Below are positions 36,002 to 46,720 of a DNA stretch of 64,000 nt, piece after piece (position 1 is the first letter of the stretch; each line of letters starts with the position of its first letter). A program made the translations under genes and the position numbers. The notes under the pieces are model-generated. The model did no database searches. It was not told the origin of the DNA and saw only the letters and a program-made list of their open reading frames with translations. Location of the stretch: positions 16,710,729 to 16,774,728 of the forward strand of contig JBCNJP010000017.1 of assembly GCA_039602395.1 (NCBI GenBank), given 5' to 3'. The DNA comes from Deinandra increscens subsp. villosa. Its lineage: Eukaryota; Streptophyta; Magnoliopsida; Asterales; Asteraceae.

Positions 36002-36757
36002 GTTCTTATTTCTTTTTTGCATGGAACATAGCTGACATTGTCTTTATACAAAGCACTATGCTTTAATTACAAGTGTAATCACATGAAAATATGTGAATAG
36101 GGTCCGCATGTATGAGAAAAATAATAATACCTTAACATATCCAAATGTTTTGCGTATGATTCTCCCAGATTATAAAGTTGGGAAAATTATACCAGCAATC
36201 AACTTGGCTTGTGTGCTTAAATTAGTTGAACTTGAAGTGTAGCTCAGAGCGTTATGACCAATATGATCCCATATAGTGATCTTTCTCAATACAAAATAGA
36301 GTTTATTTCAGTATTGCTTTATGTTTTCACTTTAGAAAAACAAAAAGATTTTAGGTGTATTTTGATATAAATTTTATAAAAGGCAAAAATATTTTATTTC
36401 TTATTTGTTTTCGATCTGATCGACACAAGATATGTCAAAATTTTCAAAATCTGATTTCAAACTATCTTGGTTCTCCGAAGGAGATTTTTGCCCAAGATTA
36501 ATTTATTTTTGTAAAAAGAAGAACCGTGTGCACTTCTGTCTTCTAAAGCTGCAGGTTGAAAGAATTGACAAGACTCAAGCATGGTGACAAAGCTGTTAAA
36601 GTAAAGTTTCCTTAGCAAGTCCGAAGACTAGCAACTGAAGGATATTTTACAAGTGGTTCAGTCGACTTAGTCCTGTTCCAGCCATGCAAGCTCTATCTCA
36701 ACTAGCATAAAGATTGTAAAGTTGAAAATCAGATATATCACATGTTAAATGAGAGTT
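36002..36757 (+). other. 3' noncoding region of copy A, second part
   Basis: No open frame of note. The last 150 bases match the corresponding stretch of copy B. The polypurine position before the LTR has decayed to atgagagtt, where copy B keeps aagggggagtt. Confidence 0.6.
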
Positions 36758-37149
36758 TGTTAAAGCATAAGTTGAGTGTCTCATGTGTTGCATCAAGCTA
36801 GATCGTGTTAGTTGATAGAGTTAGTGAGTTGTGGTATTGGCTACCAATGAACTGCCTAACGAACAGGCAACGAACTAGCGACGAACCACCAATTCGTTGC
36901 TCACCCCAGTTCGTTGGGTCAGCAACCACTATATAATGTTGGTTTGTGGTTATTTGTTGATAACTTCCTAAAGCTTAGAGAGGACTCTGTGTGAGCAATC
37001 TATGTGAGACTGTGTGTCATTAGAGCTTTCTATGTATGTGTTCTTGTAATTGTTTTCTAAGTGAATCAATACAAAGCACTTTATCTACATCTTGTTTCAT
37101 CATGATTTGATCACGATTCAGTAAACGATCATCCGCTCACGCACTTACA
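36758..37149 (+). mobile_element. 3' LTR of copy A
   Basis: About 392 bases from tgttaaagc to cacttaca (TG...CA). The start is placed by alignment to copy B. TATA-like ctatataatg at about 36931 has a CGAAC-rich cluster, including ACGAA...TTCGT, directly upstream (36855-36915). Confidence 0.65.
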
Positions 37150-37155
37150 GGCGGA

Positions 37156-37612
37156 GATCTCAGGTAAAAAGGAAGCTTCTGTTAACTTTTTGACGGATCC
37201 GCTTGGAGGAAGGTCTACTCTTCGACCACCTGACGTCCTTGTGCTCGAATAGGCGGGGGGGGGGGGGGGGGGGAGTTGTTTGTGGACCTTACAGGAGTTC
37301 CTCTCTTGTTGGGCTTAGGGACAATGGGTTCGTTGTTGGCCAAGCTGTGTTGAAGGCGGAATCAGGCAAAGTCGCTAAACACGAGAAAACTTGTTGAGAG
37401 AATTAACATGTGTTTATCCCGTTTGTGTTTGATACATTTGGGTCCCTGGCCCCCGCGGAAGTGGGTTTGCTAAGTAGACTTTAGCGGGTCGTGCAAAACA
37501 ATTCCTCAACCCCTAAAAATTATAACTTTGTTTTTAGTAGGATCGGTTTTGCCTTCCAAAAGGGGGTTGCGGCGCAGCTTGTTACTCGTTTACGTGCTAC
37601 TTTATTGTAATT
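37156..37612 (+). pseudogene. decayed ORF of a transposon-associated type
   Basis: Reading frames are broken by a stop, a 19-base G run and frameshifts. Readable blocks in order are GKKEASVNFLTDPLGGRSTL, RPPDVLV, DLTGVPLL, QSGKVAKHEK-like text (SGKVAKHEKTC), DTFGSLAP and IGFAFQKGVAAQLVTRL with a stop. I recall this set of blocks from plant proteins associated with transposons, without a firm family name. It starts right after the LTR of copy A. Confidence 0.45.
37255..37273 (+). repeat. poly-G run, 19 bases
   Basis: An uninterrupted run of 19 G lies inside the decayed ORF. It could be a genuine expansion or a base-calling artefact. Confidence 0.9.
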
Positions 37613-38215
37613 TGATCCTTCATAAATAGAGTTAACATCTTTTATTGTTGGACGATTATCGATCAATAAGGATAAACTTAACCCAATATAAGTTTCTAAG
37701 TTGCTTGTAATTTCTAGTTATAAGCCTAATTAGAATTACATATTTTCCATGTATTAATTTGAAGATTTGGTGATTCACACACACAAATATCACGGTGAAC
37801 TTCCATAGATGATTTGAGAGAGATTGTCAAAGATTTCTTCAACATAAATTTCATTAGGATACAAATGAGGGATTGTAGGTAGGTATTTATAGGTGTTCGA
37901 GAGCTGTCTCCACCCTTGGCACTTTTTCGGTGGTGTTAGACACATAACTGCTGAAAGTTAGGTTAATTACAATAATAATACAAGTTTAATTACTAACTTA
38001 GGTTATATACATAATATATTCCATAATAATTGTAATACTTAGGGATAAATCAAGTTTATATTTCCAAAATTGTCTACCATAAAATAGATGTTAGACTTTA
38101 TAATTTGAAGTTCAGTTTTTCATTAATAAAGACAAAAGAGTTGTTACCAAAAAGAGTTCAACCTTTTCATTAATAAAAACCAAAAGAGTCTTTATAACAG
38201 TTTTTACTATACATT
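37613..38215. other. stretch without recognised gene
   Basis: AT-rich. It presumably contains the 3' untranslated region and downstream flank of the minus-strand aquaporin remnant. Short duplicated phrases (aaaagagtt, cattaataaa) lie near 38120-38190. Confidence 0.5.
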
Positions 38216-39360
38216 CTAGCATCCTTCTGTCACATGAGAATTTTCTAGTCGATTCATGATAGTTGACAATTTTAGAGGACCTAGTGAGTATTTTAATGCG
38301 ACATGTTCGTCATTACTTTTCATTCTACCAAATTTGAGTAACGAAACGTCATGTTCTGGTTTATTTGCTGATCGAATAAAACTATAGCACATCACCCCTG
38401 ATAATGTTCCTGTAATAGGGCCAACTATATATACCCAAATACCCTTATAGTTGTTGCTAGCTAATGCTGGTCCAATGGTGCATGCTGGGTTCATTGATCC
38501 TCCTGATACTGTCCTGAAAAATATATTTGCTAATTATAGATGTCTGTTTTTCGAACTGTATTTAATCTACTTAGTTAGCAGTATTTTAGAAAGTCACATG
38601 TTTTACCCTGCCAAGATGGAAGTTATGCAAACTGCAGACCCAACTACAATACCTACCAGCTCTCGAACCTGCAAAAAAATAATAATAATAAATTTTACTT
38701 TTTGTCAAACAGACAGACACGTACTCGTTTTAACTACTTCGTAGCATCTAAGATTTTCATGAGATGGAAAAGTCACGAAGGGTTCTTACGGCTTTAGTGT
38801 CTGTTACTACTGCTGGAGTGAGAAACATCATTGCGAAAGTTACAAAGATATGGATCCTGTGAAAAGTGGCGAAGGGTTCTTACGACTTTAGTGTCTGTTG
38901 CTACGCAGTCGTTGTAACAGTATCCTGAGAGTGAATGAAGCCGCTATGGATCCTGTGAACTGGGCTATTACAAAGAAAGGAACAAATACATACAAGAAAA
39001 TGCCACTATAAAATAGTTGAACTTTCCCACACCACTAGAAAAGTTAAACTACCGTTTGAAAAGTTTGAAAAAGTTAAGCATTTGTTTGACTATCGTCGGA
39101 TCAATTTGCTATATGATAATGGCTAGGGGTTGGTACCTGCTTCCAAGGAAAATGTCTAAAAGTTGCTAAGGCTATGGTGACTGCAGGGTTCATATGTGCA
39201 CCTGATATATGTCCAACTGCGTAGATCATGACCGTTACAATCAAACCACTGGCCAGCGAAACTCCTAGCTGGGACACCAAGTGTTCATTGCTCCCAACCG
39301 CCGCACATCCACATGTAACAAACACCACCAGGAAGGTAGCAACCATCTCAGCAACCACCT
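38216..39360 (-). pseudogene. NIP-type aquaporin gene remnant
   Basis: Several exons of a nodulin-26-like intrinsic protein are in order on the minus strand. The first visible exon (39360 to about 39138) has VAEMVATFLVVFVTCG, VMIYAVGHISGAHMNPAVTI with the first NPA box, and FPWKQVP. The next piece (near 38985) reads FFVIAQFTGSIAASFTL. Then come IFVTFAMMFLTPAVVTDTKA with a GTAAGA donor, RELVGIVVGSAVCITSILAG, and the last exon (38510-38216) with SGGSMNPACTIGPALASNNY. NIPs are membrane channels for small solutes. The first exon is missing and a loop segment is lost. The arginine after the second NPA is Cys. Part of one exon edge is duplicated (38868-38910). It is probably a pseudogene. Confidence 0.8.
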
Positions 39361-39800
39361 GTCAAACAAAACAATTATTATGTTGGAAGTCTAAACTTGA
39401 TCAAGAACTAGAAACATAATATTAGACTTTGTACGTAAATAAAAGTAGTTGTCACAATCCGACTTAGGATGGTTAGTTTGTATCGATTAGAATATGTAGT
39501 TAGAGCAAACGGTATACCTTCGTCAACCAACGCCATAATGCACTTTAACGGCGCCAATCGGCACCCCCTCACGTGAAGCAGCGACGCCATATGGATGCGC
39601 CATATCTTTGGCGCCGTTGACGAAGAATGTGAACGTTAAACGGTCCGATTTTCGACCGTTGTACCCTATTAAATTAATTTTTTTTAATTTACCCTTTTTA
39701 CCCGATTCCATTATAAAAACCTATCTACATTCAATTTTTATTTACACCTCTTTCTCTCTATTTTTACTCATTTCTTTGTTTAATTTTTTTTAAAATCACC

Positions 39801-40999
39801 ATGAATCCCAACCAACCTAACCAAGATTCTTCAAGCAACAACCCTTCAACCAACCCAAATCTTCAACGGTGGCATATGCTGATGGGTGGGGGGGGGGGGG
39901 GGGGGGGCAACCAAACCCGTTGTACACGGGTCAAGCACCTTCAAATGTCTACAACCCCAACCCCATATTTTCTAATTACGCTCAATGGGGGCAATTCCAA
40001 CCCCAAGCCGTTTTCTCACGGACACCTCCACCTACTCAATCACAACCTCAAACACCTCATATCGATCAAGAATATGACGACGTGGAGGTTATTCCTGAGA
40101 CCCAACTGCCGAAGCGGGTTCGGAGAGGCCGTGGTAAAGGTAAAAAACCGGTCGAAGGATTGTAATAAAAAGAAGGACGGGTGCCATGGGATACCAAGAG
40201 GAGTTAACTCTTATTCAAACTTATGTCGATACATCGGAGGACCCGAAATATGGTATTTTTTAAAAATATTTTAAATTTATAGGGTTTTTTTTTTAATTTC
40301 GATACCATGTTTATATATCTATTTTTTCTAATTAGGTAACTCGCAAACTAAAGATGCGTTTTGGGATCGAGTTAGTTCGAAATATTACGCTAGCTTGAAG
40401 GCGGCCGCAAAACCCGATGAGCTCCTGATATTCCGCAGCAACGGCAAACTTAGCGACAAGTGGAGCACCATGATGGCGGAGATTGTGAAATTCCATGGGA
40501 TTTTTGTGGGTGTGGACCGAAACCGTCCTAGCGGTGCAAGCGACGCCGATTTGATAAACATCGCCGTTGCTCGATACAAAGACGACCACAACAAGTCGTC
40601 ACCTCTTCTTCAACATTATCAAATCTTGAAAGCGTCTCCAAAATTCAATGAGATTATGGATCAACTTCCAAACGTTAGCAAGAAGCGTGTCCTCGACCGA
40701 CCGCGATAGTCCCATGGGATGCAAACTCAACAGGCACGTTTGCAACAGCCAACGTGGGGTAAACGAATGATATGGCCCGGCGATTCGACAAGAAAAGGAG
40801 TTCGAAATGGACGAAGCTATCAACGCGCAAATGTCGAGTTTTAACAAAGAACATGAAAAAGAACCCAATTGCGAGAGAAAAATATCGTCTTCAACAATTT
40901 CGTGTTCTTGGCATGGATACAACGAACTTGACTCCGGGGCAACGAGAAATGATTGAGAAAGAGAAGGAAAATATCATAAGGGAACTACGTGACGATTAG
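39801..40999 (+). pseudogene. Harbinger ORF1-like SANT/NAM-associated protein, broken
   Basis: The start reads MNPNQPNQDSSSNNPS. A 20-base G run then shifts the frame. A proline/glutamine-rich stretch leads to DDVEVIPETQLPKRVRRGRG. A SANT-type segment follows (EELTLIQTYVDTSEDPKYG), split by an intron at about 40252-40336. It continues SQTKDAFWDRVSSKYY, then DADLINIAVARYKDDH. The C-terminal basic helix ends IEKEKENIIRELRDD at 40999. Such Myb/SANT-like proteins help Harbinger transposases bind DNA. The middle is broken by stops after position 40709. Family assignment comes from memory of similar plant proteins. Confidence 0.6.
39888..39907 (+). repeat. poly-G run, 20 bases
   Basis: A run of 20 G disrupts the reading frame of the ORF1-like gene, where the upstream frame starting at 39801 and the downstream frame at 39869 disagree. 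Confidence 0.9.
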
Positions 41000-41284
41000 T
41001 TTTTTTTTTGAAAAAATTATCAAGTATTTGTAGTTTTTTTAATTTTATCTAGTAATTGTAGTTTTTTTTTAATTTATCCACTATTTGTAGATTTTAATCT
41101 ACTATTTGTAGTTTTATTTTTATTTTTATATAGTATTTTGTAGTTTTGTTTTTTAATTTGTATTTTAAGCTTAATGTGTTATTTATTTAATCAAAAAAAT
41201 AATAAAATAATGTTTAACACCACACCACATAACATGGAGTATACCCATGTGGTGTTAAAATCCAGTCAGCACTAACGTAGCGAA

Positions 41285-41886
41285 CAGGGCCGGCCCTGAA
41301 AACTCTCAAAAAAGTCCAGGCCCTAGGCGAGAAAAAGAAATGGGCCCTTATAATAAAAGACAAAAACACATATATAAAAAAATAATATTGTAACGAGAGA
41401 TTGTAATAACATTAGATAAAGTCAAGCTTTAAATACCTAAACAAATCGCGAGTCTCTCAAATAACCCCGCTTTTGTATTTGTGAAACAATTATTTTGTAC
41501 AAAAAGTGTATTAATATGAAAAAAAGAGATTGCTGTACAGCAAAGACATCTAGCACTTCATCATAATTTTTATGAATGGAAAATAAAATATTATATAAGC
41601 AATTACTAGATTTTCATGCTTCCACTAAATCTCCAAAGCTTGGTTAAGTCTCCCTAAAATATCTCTGGGAGTTGCTGAGGTTGTTCCATTAACCACAGTA
41701 AGGATAAGGAAAAGGATAAGGAAAGTGAGTACATATGCATTTGTTTATTATTTTGCACAATAAAAAAATACTGCTTGCGAGGATCGAACCAGCGACGTAG
41801 AGGTTATAGTTCTAGAGACAAACCAAGCATGCTGAAAGTTAATTTGTTTATATTTTGCACTGTTATTTATAAGTATACTAAATGTA

Positions 41887-41918
<32 letters not shown>

Positions 41919-42001
41919 AAAAAAAATTAAAAAATTTCGGGCCCTCTAAATCCCGGGCCCTAGGCGGTCGCCTACCTCGCCTATGCTCGGAGCCGGCCCT
42001 G
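41285..42001. mobile_element. hAT-type MITE
   Basis: Ends CAGGGCCGGCCCTG and, on the right, ccggccctg are inverted, with a second pair of shared words (ggccctaggcg) inward. Flanking 8-base sequences GTAGCGAA (41277-41284) and GTAGCGGT (42002-42009) agree at 6 of 8, fitting a hAT target duplication. It is 717 bases and noncoding, with a TA run at 41888-41913. Confidence 0.8.
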
Positions 42002-42156
42002 GTAGCGGTGTTAAAGTTTAACATGGCATGGAGTATACCACATGCCCTTATAATGGCAGATACGTTCATGCCTTTTAATTGTGTCGGTTGGTTAACCACC
42101 AAAAGATTGTACCAATAAATATTGAGTCAATGGCTCATTAATGGCTCATTTGTATA

Positions 42157-42656
42157 NNNNNNNNNNNNNNNNNNNNNNNNNNNNNNNNNNNNNNNNNNNN
42201 NNNNNNNNNNNNNNNNNNNNNNNNNNNNNNNNNNNNNNNNNNNNNNNNNNNNNNNNNNNNNNNNNNNNNNNNNNNNNNNNNNNNNNNNNNNNNNNNNNNN
42301 NNNNNNNNNNNNNNNNNNNNNNNNNNNNNNNNNNNNNNNNNNNNNNNNNNNNNNNNNNNNNNNNNNNNNNNNNNNNNNNNNNNNNNNNNNNNNNNNNNNN
42401 NNNNNNNNNNNNNNNNNNNNNNNNNNNNNNNNNNNNNNNNNNNNNNNNNNNNNNNNNNNNNNNNNNNNNNNNNNNNNNNNNNNNNNNNNNNNNNNNNNNN
42501 NNNNNNNNNNNNNNNNNNNNNNNNNNNNNNNNNNNNNNNNNNNNNNNNNNNNNNNNNNNNNNNNNNNNNNNNNNNNNNNNNNNNNNNNNNNNNNNNNNNN
42601 NNNNNNNNNNNNNNNNNNNNNNNNNNNNNNNNNNNNNNNNNNNNNNNNNNNNNNNN
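42157..42656. other. assembly gap, 500 N
   Basis: Exactly 500 unknown bases between transposon-flank DNA and copia 3 pol, the same length as the first gap. The true length is unknown, and the first half of copia 3 is presumably lost here. Confidence 0.98.
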
Positions 42657-42746
42657 TGCAAGTTCCTGGTATGGCCGTTCATAGTAGCGCCTGGTATGGC
42701 CGTTCATAGATTGCATATTCATTGGATATGCACATCATAGTAGCGC

Positions 42747-44580
42747 CTATCGATTTGTGGTACACGAGTCTAAAATTCCCGATATACACAAAGGTACATT
42801 CATGGAATCTCGTAATGCCTCGTTCTTCGAGGATGTGTTTCCTTGTCTAACTCCCAATGGTCTACCTAGCGAGACTGATCTTCCTAGGGAGGTTGGTCAT
42901 AATGATGAACCAAAAAGTCAAGATAGACAAGAACAATCTGAAGAAGAAAGAGATTGAACCTAGAAGAAATAAGAGAGCTAGGGTTGAAAAATCATTTGAT
43001 CCCAATTTTGTTTCTTATATGGTGGATAGTGAACCAAACACATATAGAGAAGCAATTACTTCTTCCGAAGGACCTCAATGGAAGGAAGCCATTAAAAGTG
43101 AAATAGATTCTATTTTTCAAAACCATATGTGGGAACTAGTGGATCTTCCTCCGGGATGCAAACCACTAGGTTACAAATGGATCTTTAAGAAAAAGATGAA
43201 AGCGGATGGCACCATTGACAAGTTCAAGGCAAGATTGGTGATTAAGGGTTATAGACAAAAAGAGGGTCTGTACTATTTTGACACTTACTCACCAGTGACC
43301 CGAATAACGTCTATAAGAATGGTACTTGCAATAGCCGCCATTCGAAATTTGGAGGTTCACCAAATGGATGTAAAGACCGCCTTTCTAAACGGAGATTTAG
43401 AAGAGGAAATTTACATGGAACAACCCGAGGGTTTCGTGGCGAAAGGGCAAGAAAAGAAAGTGTGCAAACTTGTGAATGTCATTGTATGGATTGAAGCAAG
43501 CCCCTAAACAATGGCATCAAAAGTTTGATTCTGTCATGAGAGAAAAGGGATTCAGGATTAATGAATGCGACAAGTGCGTCTACATGAAAGAGACACCAAA
43601 TGGATATGTCATCTTATGTCTCTACGTTGATGATATGCTCATCATAGGTAGTAATGATCAGATGATCACATCCACGAAGGATATGTTAAAATGGCAAGGT
43701 TCGACATGAAAGACATGGGTTTGGCGGATGTGATTCTTGGGATAAAGATCACCAGGGCCAAAGAGGGTCTCATACTACACCAACCTCATTATGTGGAAAA
43801 GATTCTTGAGAAGTTTAACCCGGGTGACTCAAGTATAGCTAGAACTCCTATTGACACGAGTCAACACCTCTCGAAAAACAGGGGTCAAGGAGTTTCGCAA
43901 TTGGAGTACTCAAGAATCATTGGTAGTCTAATGTATCTGATGAGTTGTACAAGACCTGATATAGCATATGTTGTAAGCAAGGATAAGTAGATATACTAGT
44001 AATCCAAGTGCTGAACATTGGAAAAGTATAACAAGGTTACTAAGATATTTGAGATACACTCGTGAATACGGACTACATTACTCAAGACACCCAGCAGTAA
44101 TTGAACGATACACCGATGCGAACTGGATCTCTGATATAAAGGATTCAAGAGCAACTAGTGGATACGTGTTTACACTAGGAGGTGCAGCTGTGTCTTGGAA
44201 ATCGTCCAAGCAAACGGTTATAGCCAGATCAACGATGGAATCTGAGTTTTTTTGCTTTGGACAAAGGTGGAGAAGAAGCTGAGTGGTTACGTCAATTTAC
44301 CGAGTACATACCCAGGTGGCCCAAGCCGGTAAGGGCCATTATTATACATTGTGATAGCCAATCGGAAATTGGTAGCGCTCATAGTGCAATATATAATGGG
44401 AAGTCTAGACACATTCGACGTAGGCATAACACTATACGACAACTGCTCTCAACGGGGATTATCAAAATTGACTATGTAAGGTCAGCTCATAATATAGCGG
44501 ATCCGCTTACTAAAGGCTTAAGCAGAGAGGCAGTATATAAGTCGTCAAGAGGAATGGGATTGAAGCCCGTGAATGTATAA
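42747..44580 (+). pseudogene. copia 3 integrase end, reverse transcriptase and RNase H
   Basis: The integrase tail reads KGTFMESRNASFFEDVFP. After a frame change, reverse transcriptase blocks follow: HMWELVDLPPGCKPLGYKWI, KARLVIKGYRQKEG, HQMDVKTAFLNGDLEEE, SLYGLKQAPKQWHQ and the intact catalytic box LYVDDM near 43625. The connection domain has GSLMYLMSCTRPDIAY. RNase H has YTDANWISD, KQTVIARSTMESE and NIADPLTKGLS, with a stop at 44580. At least four frame breaks (near 42900, 43480, 43690 and 44265) and a stop near 43990 split the polyprotein. This copy decayed less than copia 1, since its key residues remain. Confidence 0.88.
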
Positions 44581-45129
44581 TTCATACGAAGGAAACATAA
44601 CCTATGTGACTGGAGATCCCAAGATCTAGGTTCAATAGGACAACCTACTTGTATGAATTGAGGAGGTCACTGTGGGGGAAGTCATGTTATGACTACACCC
44701 AAAACTAAAAGGAAGTTTCCAAACTTCCAAACCCGTTCCTTTATTAAACAGTGACAGTGAGGATAAGCTTCCATCTTTTAATGATTCGAGGAATCACCTA
44801 TGTGAGAGAGAAGTGGGGTCGCTTCGAAGAGAAATATGGGGGCTATTTCTTAAGACTCTCGCAGAACCAAGCAAGTGTTCAGGACCATAAAGGACACGAC
44901 TATGAGGAGTTGATACTGTCAGGATGAGTCATGTGTAAAGTGTATTGTCGCCTACACAAACGACAGCTCAGTTCAAAGACATCGCAGTCCACTGACAGCC
45001 AGGAGGCTAAGTACATTTTACAAGGGAAGGTTCAAAGGGGACACCTACCTATCCTATGCAAGACTCAACTATTGAGATTTTAGAATGATCGAGTACATTG
45101 CTCCATCTATCTCCATTCATGTGGGGGAT
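44581..45129 (+). other. copia 3 3' untranslated region and polypurine tract
   Basis: No gene. It ends in gtgggggat at 45121-45129 directly before the LTR, which serves as polypurine tract. A second purine-rich word (gtgggggaag) lies at about 44671. Confidence 0.75.
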
Positions 45130-46076
45130 TGTTGGAAAATATATAGGAAAAAGATGCATTTTTTCCTAACTTTGGACCTAATTATATATATGTAGATATA
45201 ATAATTAGATGGGTTATTTGATATGGTTGAATAGCCTAGGAAAAGGGCTTTCCAACGAGACATTAAACGTCCAAAGTGATTAAGAGGTGAATGAGATATC
45301 GATGCTCAAAGTGTGGTCTACAAAGCTATATACTTGAGCTAAAAAACCATTTGTCCCACATTGGAAGTGGTTCAAAATGAAATGTGGTTTATAAGCAAAG
45401 GAACTTGGATGGATATCAATTTGAATTGTCACTTTATACTCCAACATCTATGCGCGGAGGGGGGGGGGGGGTGTGCAGAAAAATGAGAAACTCGGATAAA
45501 AAAATTGGCGCGCTCGCGCATCTTGCGGACACGAATGCGACTCGAAAATGGTCGGGTTCATGCAGACTGGTTTTTGCTCCTCCCACTAGCTATTTTTGGA
45601 ATCGATTTGATCTTGGAGAACACTCCATCCTAGTTTCTGGAAACGATCTACGCCAGTTAATATGCAATCAGTTATTTCGGAAACTAATTTGCGTTTAATG
45701 CTGATTGCTGTCTTGGACATCACTCTATCTCGTGGCTATTAACTCGTCCATAGCAGACATGAAAGAAACACCGAAAAAAAACCATTCTCCTCTTCTCGAC
45801 CTCAACTCTATCTGCGATCTCAGACAAGTAAAAACTCCGGCAATACGTTGCTTTAGCCATCCGTATCCTGGGAAACATAGCGAAATCTGTTTCAAGAAAA
45901 TCGTGTTCAACACGATCTCTGGCTTTATCATTCGTTATTTCTTTTATGTTCTCGTATTTATTTACATATTCTGCTTCTACTCCTTTCTGTAGTATTGTAA
46001 TGTTGTTCTGATACAATAAAAATAGTATTGTTATTATATCTGTTTACGAATTCGCATTTAATTTCCAATATCAACA
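45130..46076 (+). mobile_element. 3' LTR of copia 3
   Basis: About 947 bases from tgttggaaaatat to tatcaaca (TG...CA). A G run of 13 is at 45459-45471. The following five bases are tagtt; the left partner of a target duplication is not in the window. Confidence 0.7.
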
Positions 46077-46704
46077 TAGTTGGATATAGATTAATCAGGT
46101 AGATCCCTTCTAGATACCAAATTTGACCCGCTCCATTAACACAAATCAAAAATATTTTGATGTCACGTAAATCACTTATATCATGGTTTGGTATCTATAT
46201 GATTGTTCAACTTTACAAAAGATATCATTTTTAAGCATATCATTTGATTTATGCATGTCATCCCCTCATTTGTTAACCGTTTGTTGCTTTTAGGTCGTAA
46301 TGGAATTCGAAATCAGACACTTTACATGTTTTTCTCAAGTCCTTAGGAGGTTAGGTAAGGAGTGAACTAGGATTGTAGGTATTGATATGCATATGTTTAT
46401 GTCATTTCTAAACTTATTTTGTCGTCCTGGGCGAAAAACATGTTAAAACTGTTTTATGTTATCGCTTCCCCATATAACTTATTAGACTTGGTATCTTGTC
46501 GCTTTCGTAAAAGAGATTTCAAAACTTGATAAATGCTTCCACGCTATTTAAATTAACGTTTTACTCTGATAAACTGTTTTACAAACTTAATTATGTTGTT
46601 GAGTCGAGCATATAGATGTTTGAAGTGTCTGACAACTCAGGTCCTGGTCTGGGTCGCACCCTCACTCACGGGTTCTACGCGGGTGATTTTGCAGGGGTGA
46701 GACA
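46077..46704 (+). mobile_element. 5' LTR of gypsy element C, right part
   Basis: It ends gggtgagaca at 46704, just before a primer binding site. From about 46310 to the end it matches 59235-59660, which ends gggcgtgaca, so the two are the LTRs of one element or of the same family. By eye the match is moderate, at roughly 85 percent. Copia 3 interrupts it on the left. Confidence 0.75.
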
Positions 46705-46706
46705 AA

Positions 46707-46720
46707 TTGGTATCAGAGCT
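46707..46720 (+). other. primer binding site of gypsy C
   Basis: TTGGTATCAGAGCT, the canonical initiator-methionine-tRNA site, two bases after the LTR. It fixes the plus orientation. Confidence 0.92.

Larger units (their letters stand above)
33310..37149 (+). mobile_element. gag-only LTR retrotransposon, copy A
   Basis: Plus-strand element with a decayed gag (33310-35146), a long noncoding 3' region with a hairpin array, and a 3' LTR. The 5' LTR and gag N-terminus are missing. No protease, integrase or reverse transcriptase follows gag. The 3' noncoding region aligns in order with that of copy B on the minus strand (53370-51810): the ttttaggggg blocks, the hairpin array, and the block with gacttagtcctgttccagcc. 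Confidence 0.75.
39503..42047 (+). mobile_element. PIF/Harbinger-like element
   Basis: Terminal inverted repeats GAGCAAACGGTATACC (39503-39518) and, inverted, GGGCATGTGGTATACT (end at 42047) agree at about 11 of 16 positions. Both are flanked by TTA (39500-39502 and 42048-42050), the typical 3-base Harbinger target duplication. It contains an ORF1-type gene but no transposase. It interrupts the region upstream of the NIP remnant, probably its first intron. A hAT MITE sits inside its right part. Confidence 0.6.
42657..46076 (+). mobile_element. Ty1/copia element 3, 3' half
   Basis: Plus-strand copia with the integrase C-terminus, reverse transcriptase, RNase H, 3' untranslated region and 3' LTR. 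The rest is missing at the gap. Its LTR ends against LTR DNA of gypsy C, so it probably inserted there. Direct repeats of about 25 bases (ctggtatggccgttcatag) lie right after the gap. Confidence 0.85.

Noticed and set aside
38216..39360. Intact, expressed aquaporin gene
   Set aside because: First exon missing, loop segment lost, filter arginine replaced and an exon edge duplicated; remnant is the safer call.
42122..42740. Open frames across the second N gap
   Set aside because: Same reason: they consist of unknown bases with a few codons at each end.
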